DNA from: Distichodus sexfasciatus
Lineage: Eukaryota > Chordata > Actinopteri > Characiformes > Distichodontidae
Length of the DNA: 64,000 nucleotides
NCBI GenBank assembly: GCA_032718565.1
Contig: JAVGVS010000044.1
Location: 372,001-436,000 of the forward strand
Reading direction: 5' to 3'
This document shows, one piece after another, positions 45,601-60,500 of the stretch; within the stretch, counting starts at the first letter, position 1; every line of letters begins with the position of its first letter. The position numbers were made by a program, and so were the translations under genes. The notes below the pieces were generated by a model. It did not search any database. It saw only the letters and a program-made list of their open reading frames with translations, and was not told where the DNA came from.

Positions 45601-48600
45601 TTATGATGGCTGTCGCTGGTTTGACGCTGGTCTTAAAAAGGCTCAGAGGTGTTTTTGAGATGGGCATGTGACTGAATACAATACACACTATTAGTCAGAA
45701 AGGTAGCTCTGTAACATTGCAGACTTTCAAAATTTTTTCATTGTTGCATTCTGAATTAAATAACATTGCCAACCACATGTGTAGCTAAAATATGTTTGTA
45801 AAAATGATCACTGACAAGACAATTGACCATGGGTGTTGGCAATTTTTTATGTGAACATTCTTTGCACTGTGAACATTCTGTTGAATATGCTCATCATTTC
45901 TGATTTTATTGTTTACTATTAAAGTTGTCTTATATTGCTAATATGAAAATATTAATTAAATGTTTACCTTTTTTAAAAAACATTTTCTTTTCTTTAAAAA
46001 GTTAAGACATTTAAATAATGAATTATACACGTGTGGAATAATATAAAACCCAATAAGCTAATGTTAAGCACAAACAGGAATGCAGAAATGTGTGAGGACG
46101 ATCTTCGTGTTTGTAGACTCTGATCTAAAGTCAGATCTTTGTGAAAACTATGTCAGAACTTCTTCCTAAGAACAGTTGGCAAATGAGTCTCGTTGTTTGT
46201 GATTGTCATTTTATTTCATCATTTGGAATTTGTAAAAACAAGCAACATTTGCCAGAGTTATGGGCAAAGCTACAGAGGTCCTTTTTTGACTCATAGTGTA
46301 GTTTGGGTTACACATTATATTCAAAGCAAATTTTTTGGCTGCTTCCTCTGCTATTTTCTTCTTCCATTATTGAAAACCAACAGCAGACAAACATTTTGGC
46401 ACCTACCCAGGGTTGGTCCCCACCTTGTGCCCGCAAGTTCCCCGGATAGGCTCCGGTAGCCCATGCCTTCCCCCCTCCCCAGCCCCCGGGATAGATTAGC
46501 TGGGATGAGCTCCATTGCTTTTGCTTCTGCTGTTCTGAGGTCGGGAGGCCGAAAGAGTGACCTCTCCTCGAGCTGGCATGTGGGAAATGTCACCAGCTCC
46601 CGGCTAAATCTGGACAGTGACCTGTACCAAGTGTGTGTGTGTATGTGTGTTAAGGTCATACTCGGAGTGTGCGTGCGTGCGTGTGTGTGTGTGCAGAAGG
46701 AAGAGTCTCAGTGGACAGCAGCACTACATCAGCATTCAGCTTTTAGCTTCTTTAAGTACAGACTCGAGAGCAAGTGCGGAACAAATGCCCCAAAACCAAA
46801 ACAGTCAGCAGGTTCAGCATTTGCACTGCAAAAGGCCGTTGCGCTCAAACTCATTTATTTTTTACTTATTGTTGGTTTTACACTGGTTTTACACTTCTTG
46901 TGCACTTCCAGGATTAGGGTGGCCAAGTAAGCCCAAAGTAATTCAAAGTAAAAAGAAGCATGCACGCATTCAATAGAAAATGTAATATATTTACTAGAAG
47001 CACAATATATTTTGTGCCAATTTATTTCTAGCATTAATGGATCAACTGTCATTTGGCTGACTGCATCTGAAATTGCTTTCTTTTTGTTCAACTAGAAACA
47101 TGGAACTTGTCATTAAGGCCCCGTCCACGTGGGTGTCTGAAACAGACGTGTTTCTGGCGTTCGTGGCATTGGCATTCAGCGTGGACTGAATGCCGACTGT
47201 TTTTCTGCTCACTGGAGCGAATCGGGGCGTCCACACCGGGGTTCATGACCTGCGTTTGGTCGGCTGCATGTTCGGATCGCGTCAAATAAATGCTGCATGC
47301 AACATTCTCTTGGCGACAATTTCTGCTGAAATCCTGCCGAATGCAAAGAAAACGCCGTTATTGCATTTACATGGTGTTCAGTTGACGCTCTAGAGGACCG
47401 AATACGTCCCTGATTCCAAAAGTGTTCTGATACTGGAAATGAAAGAAGAACTGCATTTTGAAAATGTCTGAGGACACTGAGCCGGCCCAAATGTTGCAGG
47501 AAGTGGAGCAGAGACCAGTGCTATGGGACATCTCTTCAGTCGAATACAGGATGAAGCCATTGTTTTCTCTTCTCCCATCTACGTCGCCGTATCAGGAGGC
47601 GTTTCACAAGAAGAAAGTCAAGGCTCAGTTTTAATGGAGCATAGGGATCCATTTTTCGTGAACTTAAAGCAGAACTAATCCACAAAGACGAGCCACAGGC
47701 ACACTTTGCAGAGCCTGATTACTGCCTCCACAGGTAAACACACCAAACTACAAATTGGGGTGCAGGTTGGCGTTAAACAGCGTCAAACGAACGCCAATGT
47801 AACACCTCACTGAAATCAATCAGGCGCAGCTGCAAAATGCGTTCAGAGTGCGTTCATTTATTCAAGATTCAAACGCCCGTTTGGATGGGGCCTTAGACTA
47901 AGTCTTTGCTATTAAGACATATTTGGTGTGTTTGCAACTAGGAGTGTAACTACATCGATCTACATGGATTCAATTATCAGTCCCTAGCGTCGACCCAAAA
48001 TGAAAACATTCAATCAATCAGACATCATACATACTGTAACCTCACTTTCTTTACAACCCGAGGTCTATCTTTATTTTTCCTTTAAACATCTCAGGAATAA
48101 AAATGTCAAATAATATTTTTAGTAGCTTTTAGTGATTTGATATGAATTGAAGTGATGGTGTTAAACCAGCATATCATAATGTCTCATATCGATTGCTGAC
48201 TCCTGCACTGAATCTAATGGAAATCGCATTGTAGCACACTTTGTAAGATTTGCAGATGTCGAATCGTTGTCCATTGAATCGATATAATATTGTATTGTGA
48301 TGAAACTTGCAGCCCTTTGTGGACATTCTGTAACAAACCGCTTCAGAAGAGAATCTGTATGAATGGAGGCTGATCAAAAAAAGCAGACAGAACTCAGAAC
48401 CACTTTGGAACCAACTTGTGAGTTGCTCTGATTTGGGTTTTAGGTCCAACTGCAATTTGACAATGAAATAATGAAATGATATTCTATAGAGGAATACTCG
48501 AATTACAACATTCTGTATGGTATTGTGTGGGATTTCTCAGAGACTGGAATGAATCTGGTGTCTATTTTCAACAGTGGTTCACTGGTAGGGAACTGACTCT

Positions 48601-51316
48601 CTTGCTGTAATGATTTTTTCCACTCCACATCCCATGGAAATTCCAAATAATGGAGAGATCGAGGAGGGATTTGCATGCAATCATCTCCGGCTTAAGATCA
48701 TTTCAATTTCAAAATGGAGCTTTATTTTTTCGGAGTTATTGTGCTAAAATGAACACGTGAATATCGTTCTGAAAGTGTGCCATAAAGCAATTAGCATGAT
48801 TTGTTCAGACTTTACTAACCAGCCTCATTTTACACACTCTCAAGAGCCAGCTACTGGATTTAATTGAGTAATTAGAACTAGAGCTGCAGTCAAGGCCACC
48901 TAAACCGAGATGGAGATGAGACCGAGACCAGGGTGGGGTGAGACTGAGACAAGACCAAGACTCTGAAAGATCGAAACCGAGATGAGGCCAAGACCAGGAC
49001 AGGGTGAGACCGAGAGAAGACCAAAACTCTGAAGGACTGAGACCAAGATGAGGCTGAGACCAGCGCGGGGTGAGACCGAGACAAGACAAATGCACGTTTT
49101 ACACCACATGACAAATAAGTGGAACACGCAGAGCCTAAGCAGAAAAACAATCTGTGTATCAGTAATTTATTATTATTTTTAAAATGATAACCAAAATTTG
49201 AACCGAAATGATATTTTATCATTATAAAACTTGTGCCTAGTAACAATATACATGATGTCTGAACGACGTTTTTACTGAAATCGAGGTATCGATGTAGATT
49301 TCTTTGATTTATTGTTACATCCATACTCAAAATAAATGAATGCAGCCGTCAGACTTGACAATTTCTTTTCCCACCTGGCTGGAAGTTGAGTCTGGAAATC
49401 CATTTCGCTGAGATGATTCCACCATCACGACTCCCCAAAAACCCACTCAGGAAACCAGTAAAAATTTCCTCTAAGCACACACAGTTTTCGGCAAGTGTGA
49501 GCTCTCATATTTCATTCGCAGTCGGCCTTCATTGATCCGCAGCCCAAATGTCTGCTGTCGGCTGTGAAGCTCTGATAAAAGCATTCGCAGTGTGCAACAG
49601 ATCACAGGTCACCCTGCCTCTATCAGTCATCGCCCCAGCAGCAGCGCCGGATTCTCAGATAAGATTAAAAAAACGCACCGGCCAGGCAAAGAAAACTTGC
49701 CACTTCACCTTGGAAACGCTCCGAGGAACAGTGATCTAAAACCTCCCTAAAGATGGAGAACCTGCAATTTAATCACCATCTTAATCTAGATCATAAATAT
49801 CTTTTAACTTATGCCACATTTAACTTATGTCACATTTAGGAATACAGGAAACTGATTTTGGTCCCTTAAAATGGCATTAAATATGTCCTTGTTGGAGTAA
49901 ATCTGGTCCTTCAGCATAACAAGGTCCGGAGATTTTATTGTTTTCAGTCACAGACAAGATACATCTGTTACTTTTTTGTAGGGCCAATACCAATGTCAGT
50001 AGTGATTATTACTTATATCAAGGTGACAGTATCAGTCATCGAGTGAATTTTTGGACCAATATATCAGCCATTGGTCACCATGGTTACTAACAATATTTTT
50101 TTCTGCTCACAAGATATTTTCGAGTGCTCCAGAGATTATTTCCCATATTCACGGATGGAATTTAGCACGCTTTAGCCTTTAGAACCCTTTTTATATTTCA
50201 GAATCAGACTTCAGAAACACAGTCAACACAATCACTCTGGATACGGGGATACCGGAAATAGTTTTGCATGAGCACTCGAATTTATCTTGTGTCCCATGCA
50301 CATGCAAAGCTCACGTTTTTACTCTCTCTTATCCCTTTAGAGCCTCTGTAACAAAAAATAAATGAAAGAATAAATAACGGATCATTCTTCTAAACCACAG
50401 AGTGGTGATTTCAGACAGACCAAGAGGTGACTGCATCAGAACCAATTAATATACTTGTATTTTATTGGCACAATTGATTAATATAAATGATGATAAAAAT
50501 GCTAAATATCACCTCTGATAACATGGCTGATAATTGGTCGACCCCTAGCTTTAATTTAATTGTGTCGACCCAATTGTAATTGTGACGAAACAGCTCATAC
50601 TGAGAATTTTTACAACTGTAGTTTTCACAAACCCAGCGACATTAATTTTATATCTTACATTTAGTTCTTAAAATGTGGAAGACAAGTTTTTAAACCTTCA
50701 CATTTTTCCAGACTTTATCTAAAGAAATTTTTGTCCATAGTATTTTTTAAATGAATCTAACAAATAACTGGAGGCGATATCAGTGTCTTGTTGATCATTA
50801 AATCGATGCATCAGTGTAGTTTGGAATAAATTCATAATTACTTGGAAATAAAGAATCATTTTTTTGTTTTTGATATCGATGTTAAGCAGACATTGTAATT
50901 AAAAACTCTCTTTCAATAAAAATAGACCTGCTGTTCAAGGTATATTGAACATTATATATGATGTCTGATTGATGCTTTATCACTGAATGAACAAATCAGT
51001 GTAGATAAATTCAGAGTTTGGAATAAATTTAGAGTTACTTGGAAGTAAAGAATCATTTCTTTTATGAATCAAAGAATCAATTCTTTTTCTCCAGCACTTT
51101 GGAATGGGGGTTTGCAGTTTCACATCTCTCTCTTCTCTCTTTCTTTTCTCCTCACCTGTTGTCTGTGCTGGATGAAGGCCAGTCTGGACTCTGGGTTTGG
51201 GTTCTCCGTGAACGTCGTCTGTGATGGGTATCACTCCGAGATCTGAAGCCAAATGACAGAGAGAAAGTCGGTACACCGCATCTTACTAACATGGTGAAAA
51301 GAACAGAGAGAGTGAA

Positions 51317-51351
<35 letters not shown>

Positions 51352-53850
51352 TTCTGCATTCTTTCCTTCACACTGTGACTCAACAATTTGATGCATGTTG
51401 TGTTTTTTCATAATATAAAAAAAAACAAAAATCACACTTTAATAAGTGCATGTGTAAAACCAAGAAGGGAGCTCTGTACCTTTGCCCTGGAAAAGTGTTG
51501 AGTGGTTTTAATGAAACCAGTGCTTGTGTTTTTGGGTGCATTTTGAACCTTCTTTGCAGATTTGTAATAGCAAAGAACTGGTAATTGTTGTTGAATTTGG
51601 TCCTAAATTGACCTTTTTTGTTAACTGTTATATTTATATTTATATTATATACATTTGATCTCCTATTTTTTCAATCCTGCAGCAATCATGCAATTTCTGC
51701 AGGAATTTCCCATCCGGTTTATAATGACATGACAAAGTGATGCCCAGTTAATTAAAATCACGTAAATCGGTCATTACAATACAATCCCAGAATCACTGAA
51801 ATGAAACGTTAGTTTTGCCAAAGCTTTGATTCACTTTACAGTTTACAAGCAGGAGATTAATCATCTATCGGCTCCAGTCGAAGACACAAATCTGGTGTGT
51901 TTGATGAGAAGCTTATTGTTCTCATGCTGAACAACAGCAGCTGTGTGATTTTTGCCAACATGGATTACTGTAATCTCAATAAGATTTTGGCACAGCGAAG
52001 CTTCATTTCTGAATTTCTACTGAGCTTAAATACTGAAGAAAACAGTTGCTTTTCATTCTTGTATAGGACCAAATCTAATTATTAAAATTAAAATAATAAA
52101 TAATTGCATTTTCTCACACTGGACACATGACAGTAAATCCTGTGCTACACCTAGAGGTCAAAAACGAGAGCTCTGTACCTATGTCCATAACTTTGGTACA
52201 TGTTGATTGATTTTTCATTTTCTTTCAGTGCTGCATTCAGAATTACATTTGCAAGATTAGTATTTAGCCCACCACACCATAAATGTGTAGCTGCAATACC
52301 TTACAAACCCTAAAATTGTCTTAAGCAAAGTGTTATTGATGATGCAATTGATCAGTGAAAACATAAATGCAATAAATTCAAGCAGTAATAGAAAATATAT
52401 TAGCAAATAATCACTACCAGCTGATAATATCGGCACATCGATATATCGGTTGAGCTCTTTCAGTTATTAGTCAAGAAGCAACAGAACTATGAAATAAACT
52501 TCACCTTCTTGTTTCAAAAAGATTTTAAAAACATATGTTTCATTCTGGCTTTCAATATTTATTATTTTTAATTTACAGTATCAGTATTTTTACATTTTTA
52601 GTTGTTCATAATTTGTGTTAAATTTATTTTTATCCCTTTCTGACTAATGCATTATGATTTTACACTATTCTCAGTTGTCTAATTAGTTTTTTATACCCGT
52701 ATCTTGCGCTTATTTACACTAGAACTGCTTATACTCCAACTGTTTAGTTGCTTGTGTTTTTCTAATTTTATTCTCAAAGTAAAGCACGTTTTATGTATGT
52801 AAGGTGCTATATATAAACAAAGAACATTCTTGTTATTAATAGCTACACTAACGCTACGCTGAGAGGTGATCCATGATGTGTTTAGTGAACTACTCTGGAA
52901 ATATGTGTAATAATTCTTCTTTGGGACTTGGAGAATAAAAAGGCAGGAAACAAAATCAGATTTTCTGCAAGTATTACACTTTTATGCTGTATTTATTGGT
53001 TTACATTGTAAGCCTGTGCTGCCTTCAACAAAATAAATTCACTTTTGCCATCTTTCATCAATCACACCGGATAGATATATGGACTGTGCAAGGAGAAGGA
53101 GGCGGCAATACAATTTCCATCACACACACACACACACACACCTACTGAACCTGTGGAAGGTCAGAAGCCAGCTTGGCCTGCTTGGTCGTGTGTGTGTGTG
53201 TGTCTGTGTCTGTGAGTGCATGTGTGTAGCGGTCGAGCAGCAGCGTGAAATTGTTTCATGTTTCTGCCTCCAAGGCTGCTTCGCCGCATTGAAGCCATCA
53301 AACTCTGAAAAAGCGACTCCATCCTTCTTCCCGTTCCATAACCGGCGTTGGTGAAGCTACTTATAAATAACTTTTCAAACTACTTGTGATTAAATGTATC
53401 TTAGCTACAGTCGCGCTCCTGTTTTACTATAGTAGTTAGTTACACTACAAACTGCTGAGAAAAAGTTGCTATTTACATCCAGTAATATGTAATAGTTGTG
53501 CTGTAGGATATTCTTAATGCAAATTAATTACAGACATCCCAATCGGCAAACGGTTATTTCAGGGAGGTATCAGAGAAGTCAATGCCCCGGCAACTGACCA
53601 CTCCGACCCCCCTACACTGGCCAGAAAGGCCACTCTCCCTCTGCCATAGCAATCTTGGATACACAGAACAGATGAACTGTGTCTGGGAGAAAAGCCCACC
53701 TACATTGACAACTGATGGGTCATCTTAGCAAGAGAGGCCCCTCCCTCTTTCTTTTATGTCTCTCTCTCTCTTTTTGTCTTTCACTTTCTCTCTCCATCTC
53801 TTTGTCTCTCTTTCTCTCTCTCTCTCTCGTCTGTCTGTCCTTCTTCCTTT

Positions 53851-53912
<62 letters not shown>

Positions 53913-54075
53913 GTCATTGTACCCACCTCTCTCTCTCTCCATCCCTCTCTTTTTCTCTCTTCCTGTACCTCTTCCTCTCTTTTTCTCTTCCCCTCTCTCT
54001 GTCCATCTCCCCCCTTGTGTCTATCTCTTCCTCTCATTCACTTTCTCTCTTTCCATCTCTTTGTCTCTCTCACTG

Positions 54076-54121
<46 letters not shown>

Positions 54122-54243
54122 CTGTCTGTCTTTCTCCCAGTGTATTTCTCTTTTTGTCCCTCTCTCTCTTTCAATCTCTCACTCTTTCTCTTGTGTCTGT
54201 CACCCCTGTCTTTGTCTGTCTATCAGTCCATTTATCTCTATTT

Positions 54244-54285
<42 letters not shown>

Positions 54286-55443
54286 GTCTCTTTTTCTCTC
54301 TTGTCTGCCTCTTTCTTCCTTTTCATGTCTCTCTCTCACACTTTTTCTAAGGGTATCATCCGTTACCCCCCGACTCTGCGACGCCTGTATAATAATGAGA
54401 GGATAACAAGAAGAACATCGGCGAGGTTTGTGTGTGATTTTGGAAAATGAAAAGTTGAAATTGAGGGACCAACCTCTTTTTATGTTTTCTCTCCTCCTTC
54501 CTTTTGCGTTTGGTGCTGGAAATGCTGCACAACGGGAAGAACAACATCACAACTAGCTCAGTGCTGGTTAGTGTAGAGACTGCAGCATTACAAATGAAAA
54601 TAAAGCAGCCGAATCTAAAAGCTCTTAAAGGCGGTATGATGTGTGCTTTACATCCATTTACAGATTTTATGTTCTTCTCCATCAATATATCTCTTGATTG
54701 ATATGGCCCTTGCATCCACTGTCATAGCACATGTGCAATACTGTAGATATGCTCAGAATATTCACAAGGTGTGTGACAGTGCTCAACCTGCATAACCAGG
54801 TATTTAGCTTTTATTAAAAATTAGGACAACCATTTGTGTTGTCATGCGCAACACCAGCATTTATAAGAGTCTCATAATTCCATGTCTAGCTAAAAAAATT
54901 GGCTATATTAATAAGGATTCATATGAATTTGTTTTGCTTTTGAAGCTAATTAGTTTACCAATGAATTATTTGATGATTTGATTTCATATCTAGTTAATAG
55001 GAGGGGAACAGAAACGTACCCGTGCCGTCTCTTCTTGGAGGCAGAGCTGTGGGAGAGAGAGTGACAGTGTGTTTTAGTGACAGAAAGTGACATATAAGGA
55101 TCACACACACACACACACACCCACACACACCCACATACTAACACTCACACACAACTACCTGTGTCTCTTGCTTTTCTTCGAGCTCCTCTTACTCTTCTTC
55201 TTCTTTTTCTTTCTTATGTGCAGCGGACTGGAAGAGCGGGACCTGGACAAACAGCGTTGAGAAGAAATGATGAATCACATCCACACACACCCCTCCCCTG
55301 TATTATACACACAGTCCAGCTCTGCTGAAATAACTAATTATGTTATTAAATTATGTTTTACTGCTTTCTCTCTATGTTTATTTCTCTCTGTCCATCTCTC
55401 TTGTCTCTCTCTCTCTCTTTCTATTTCTGTCCATCTCTCTCTC

Positions 55444-55492
<49 letters not shown>

Positions 55493-57550
55493 GTATTTAT
55501 ATATGTGAAATTTCACTTCAGCATCAGTGAAAGTCTCAGAAGAGTTATTTTATTTCCCAGCTGACCTCTCTCTTCTCCTCCTCCTCTCTGATTTCTTCTT
55601 CTTTTTCTTTGCTTTGGGAGGCCGAGGGGAAAAATCTGCATTGGGAGAGACGCTGCTGGAGAAAAAGAGAAGAGAAAGAAAGAAAAGAAAGAAAAGACAC
55701 TTTAGAGCCTAAATCCTAACTGTGACGTTCAAACTCACTCCAAAGTCATTACAATGGTAACAAGGGGCACATTACCTTAGTACAAGTATATTTATGGGAT
55801 CATATGTATATTTACAAAACATATAACAATTTTATGTAATGTACTCGTTACAGTTTTACAACACATAAGCTGATCAAGAGGAAACATTTGTATTATAGTA
55901 TACAGTATATGGTGTGTGAAAAGCATTTGATTTGTAAACGTCTGATTTCCAGTTTCTCAGCTGGTTTCTGGGGAGCGCAATGAAACTCTCCTCCGTCTGA
56001 ACAATTTCCGTGGGAGATCAGACCCTTCCAAAATAAAATACTGTCAGATAGAAAGATGGAAGGTGCGAAGATGAATCTATTTTTCTTCTTCTTCTTCTGT
56101 CCTGGCTTGAGGCTTTAATCTCCTTTATGACGGCATTAAGCAAACATCTGCACTAAACAGACCTAAGCAGAGATCTGACCGCTGCATATTAGAAAATAAA
56201 ATAAAGGTATTTAAATATGTTCAACTGGAGTTGCATTAAATAGGATATCTTAACTGACTGACTAATGTTACATCTGTTGACCAAACACTAAAACTAAATG
56301 AAGGCTGTAAAATGAGACAAGCTTGTCTTCTGCTTCTGCCATTCTATTACATTAGAAAGTTCCCGCATAGTAAGAATGGAATTTTTTTATATTAACAAAA
56401 GAATATTCTTTTTAGGGGTCTAGGTCTTGATCGGGGGAGTCAGACCCCCTCAACACCCCTGTAATTTAAAGAATGATTTCATGTCCAGGTGAACACTGGG
56501 CGGATAAGCTGCTGTAACTGCATTTTTTTTTGTAGACAGACGTCCTAAAACCACCCGAAAAAGTCAGGATTAAGAGCTTAGCAGAGTCGTGCTGACTTCC
56601 AGCAGCAGCTAACAGACAAACACCAGCAGGAACCTAAAACCCAGACACAGAGCAAATATTCCATCACATATCACCTGCAGCGCTTTCACCATTAGTGAAC
56701 ATAAAAACCAGAGCAGGACAGAAATACAAAGAAAAGTAGCCTCGTTCACCAACCATTCCTATAAAGAAATTACTTACAACCCACTAATGAAGTAAAATGA
56801 GTTTATGTATTTATTCTGCTTTCATATCTAGTTTAGCTCATCCACTGCAATAGAACTATTTATTCTCTCTTGTGTTCTCAGATTCGAAACATGCTCTTAG
56901 AAACATGTTCCAGGGCACTAAGCCTTTTTGCACCTCAGCTCTTTGATGCATTTTGCAGGGAAAACTGTGCCAGCCAGTAAATTTCAATGCCAGATATGAA
57001 TGCATGTATTCTTCTTGAAATACACCCCAAAAGGCTGAAAGCAGGCTGTTTAAAATGCATGTAAATGCAAAGGATGATTGATAGACAATAATAAATGTAG
57101 GAGGGTTATTTTACAGAAGTACATCTGATAAAATTATTAATTACCCGGTGAAAATGTTATCCGTAATCTACTCCAAGTATCACAATATTAAAATAATGTA
57201 GAGAATCTCAGTGTTTATCTCAATGCCAAATATGCAAATTGAAAAATTTTACTTAATTTGACTTTTACTTAAAAGAAAAAATAGCTTTTTTACAAAGCAA
57301 AAATTAAATCTGCTTTAATACAAACAGATCATATGTTTGATATAAAGTGACTTTGCAATATGTATTATGTCTGATCAATATTGTCACCTGGGATCAATGT
57401 TATAGGCTTGTGTATCGATGTATCGGTGTAGACTGATGTATTTTTACACTCCTAGAGAATAAATTGTACTTTAAAGTACTCTCTTTGTCTCTTTGTAAAT
57501 GATTAGTATAATGAACAAATACAAATGAAAAAGCTTTTGGAACTAGCTAT

Positions 57551-57584
<34 letters not shown>

Positions 57585-60500
57585 TGCATCAAATGCAATG
57601 CAGTTTCTCCCTTTCCAAAGCAATTTTGAACTGACAAGTACAAATTAACACAGAAACACGTGTAATACATCAATGCTACAAAACAAATGGACAGGACAGG
57701 ACAAAGGAGCTAAAAAAGCAAGGGATTTCTATCATTCCACACTGCCTCAGCAGACTGATAATCTTGCTCAGATTCGGCGAGGAACGACGTTGTTTTCCAT
57801 GACAGACAATGAATTACGGAATTCGGCCAGAAATTTCACCATGATGGACGGGGCATCGTCGCTGATAGTGGGCCATCAGAGGATGAGAATGAAGGCTGGA
57901 TGGAGGTATGAAGGAGAGAAGGATGAAGGGAAGAAGGAGGGAGGGATGAAGAGAGGGAGACATAAAGGAGGGAAGGTGGGAGAGAGGGAAGGATGAAGGA
58001 ATGGAGGGAGGAAGGAGGGAAGGAGGATGAAGGAGGGAGAGGAAGATGGACGATAGGAAGGATGAAGAGAAGGGAGGGATGAAGGGAAGAGGGGAGGGAG
58101 GGAGGGATTGGGGATGGATGCCGTTTGACGTGAAATAGACGAGCACGTTCAGCCGTCTCCACTTACATTAACCAAGCCGAAATGCATTAACGGCTGATTA
58201 TAGACAAAAGTGAGTGGCGTTTTTGCTTTAATTACAAAGCTTTGTCACTGATTACGCTCACACACATTCACACACACACTCCACTCAGAGCACGGTTAGG
58301 AGAAAAAAGTCAATTCGCATTTTATTAGGATGATAAAACCAGATAAATCAGCATAAACAACTTTTACATGAAGCGCTTCGATCTGAAGCTTGCAGCCGGA
58401 TTGGTGTTTTGACTTTTCCACTTGGAATTACATTATCTTTTATATGTTATTCTTCAAAATCCCAAATCATTATATGAGCAGATTAAATGATCTTGATGAT
58501 TACATCACATAAGAGCACCTAGAAAACAGCAACCAGATTTATCAAACAACAATTTTACACTACAATGGTAAATTAAAAAGCAGACATCGGCATAAACAAC
58601 TGTGTCCTTTTTACTTTATTTTATTCCTCAAAAATGCCTAAAAATAGCACTTTACATATAGTGTTTCTTACCATAATATGCACACGTACAGTGACTGCCT
58701 GTTGTATAAATCTTTTAAGAGCATTTTCTGTATTTTTATTATGGATTTATACTTTCAGTCTTTAGTTTACTGTAAGATTGTAGACAGTCTAAAGATCACT
58801 CATGGTACATTTCACCACATTACTCGTGTCTCATTCTATGTATATGACAATTAAAGAACTGTCACTCTTAAATCTTGAATCAAAATCCTAAAACATTACA
58901 AAAACGATATCACTTAAGAGCAAAAAAACATTTATCAAAGAGCAATTTCTCATTAAGATGGTGAAATACAGTATCTGCTTACTGACAGCAGAGAAGTGAA
59001 AATTTCACTGTACTACATGCTGAGAATGAAGCAATAATGAATTTCTGAAATGTGTGCTTGGATGATTGTTAAAATGTGGAAGTGCTCTATTAGTAGCAGA
59101 GGAAATGTAACCAATATAAAACATTTACCCACAAAAAAATGATGTGGTACATCACAGATTAATATTCGGTACACTGCTAGTCAAAAAAGGGAGCTCTGTT
59201 GCTTTGCCCATAATTTTGGCATAAAAGTTGACAGATTTTTGAAGTTATTTTACTGTTGTATTATAAATAAATCTCTATTTTGTACAGTCACACCCACACC
59301 ACACAAATGGATTTTCATTATACCGCACAGCATTTATGATAGGGCTGAAAAACAGAACTGCAAAAACCTTAGACTGCCAGCAGTGTTGAGGAGATGCATT
59401 TCTGCAAGAATGTGAATGCTCAAGTTTTGTAGCTGACATGAAGGTAGGAAGACTTGGATTAAACTGCATTGAAGTGAATGGGGAAAAGAACGAGGGACGA
59501 CAGAAGTAAGAAAAATTTGAGTGCGGGTCAAAATAGATTCAGAGGCGTGTTCGTTGAGATGGCATAAGAACCGTGTTGACTGCTGTGTGAAAACTTTTTT
59601 CACTTTTGAGACCCGAATATTTTGTATTTTTAATGGGAGAAAACAAGTAGGTTCCTATGGGAAAAATCAACAAAAGGAAAAGTGCATAGGTGATGGTTAC
59701 AGATATGCAAAGAGGCTCATGGGCCCTCAAATCACAATTTGGTGGCTTTTTAGTAAATTTGAGAAATTTGAGCTGCATATTAGTCTATGGAAAAAAACAG
59801 TTGGAGGTGTTAAATGGACAGAACTTGCTAACGAGTGCGCATTTTTAAAAACGTGTACGCAAGCAGCCCACATCGCAATAGGCTGCGCGTTTTAGAGTTG
59901 GAACAACGGTTCTAGCAGAGGTCACACGCAGAGATCACATTTCGGTGCACTGTGTGCTGTGTTGTGTTCACAATGACAAAATAATCACTCACTTTCAGTA
60001 GCTTTTCAGCTGCAATGCTTCGTTAAAATGGTGTAGCTTCAACAGTAACTTATAAATAGCAATGTAGTGTGGCAAAATGCTACATTGTTACATACAATGT
60101 TTCGTCTTTCTTTACAGACACAAGTTTTTCCAACCAGCAGGTTTTTGTGATTGGTGTTGAATTGGCAGAAGTGATGCTCTTAGCAGCTGCCACATGGAGT
60201 CGGAGGATGGAGTCCACATTGGCAATGTTGGAAGCAAGAATCTGTGGCTGTATTTATCAATGTGAAAGGCCAAACAGGACAGATCTTACATATATGAATG
60301 TAAGTTATGCAAACAGAAAATCAAAACACTGTCTACCTCCAAAACTTCACTGAAACCTTATTGGGATTTGACATTACTTGTTTCACATATGTGACTCTGC
60401 ACGGCAAAACCAGTCACTTGACCATTGATGTTGCGTGGGGTAAAATTTTGGATTTTTGAAACAGTGGAAGGTCTATACTGTACTGTTGTGAATAAATTTG

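Noticed and set aside
46351..46976. Frames of 102-155 codons near 46.4-47 kb
   Set aside because: The sequence holds a common fish repeat word (CCGGATAGGCTCCGG) and (GT)n; no support for coding.
47042..47490. Several frames on both strands around 47.1-47.5 kb
   Set aside because: Interior of a CpG-rich non-autonomous transposon; no frame stands out.
48805..49330. 96-146 codon minus-strand frames with 22-residue periodicity
   Set aside because: Translation of the 66-bp minisatellite.
53715..54450. Three overlapping frames of 177-216 codons
   Set aside because: Products of (CT)n and (ATCT)n repeats in three frames of the same strand.
57673..58162. Open frames of 107-110 codons on both strands
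   Set aside because: Mostly the GGATGAAGGAGG purine repeat; opposite-strand shadows.
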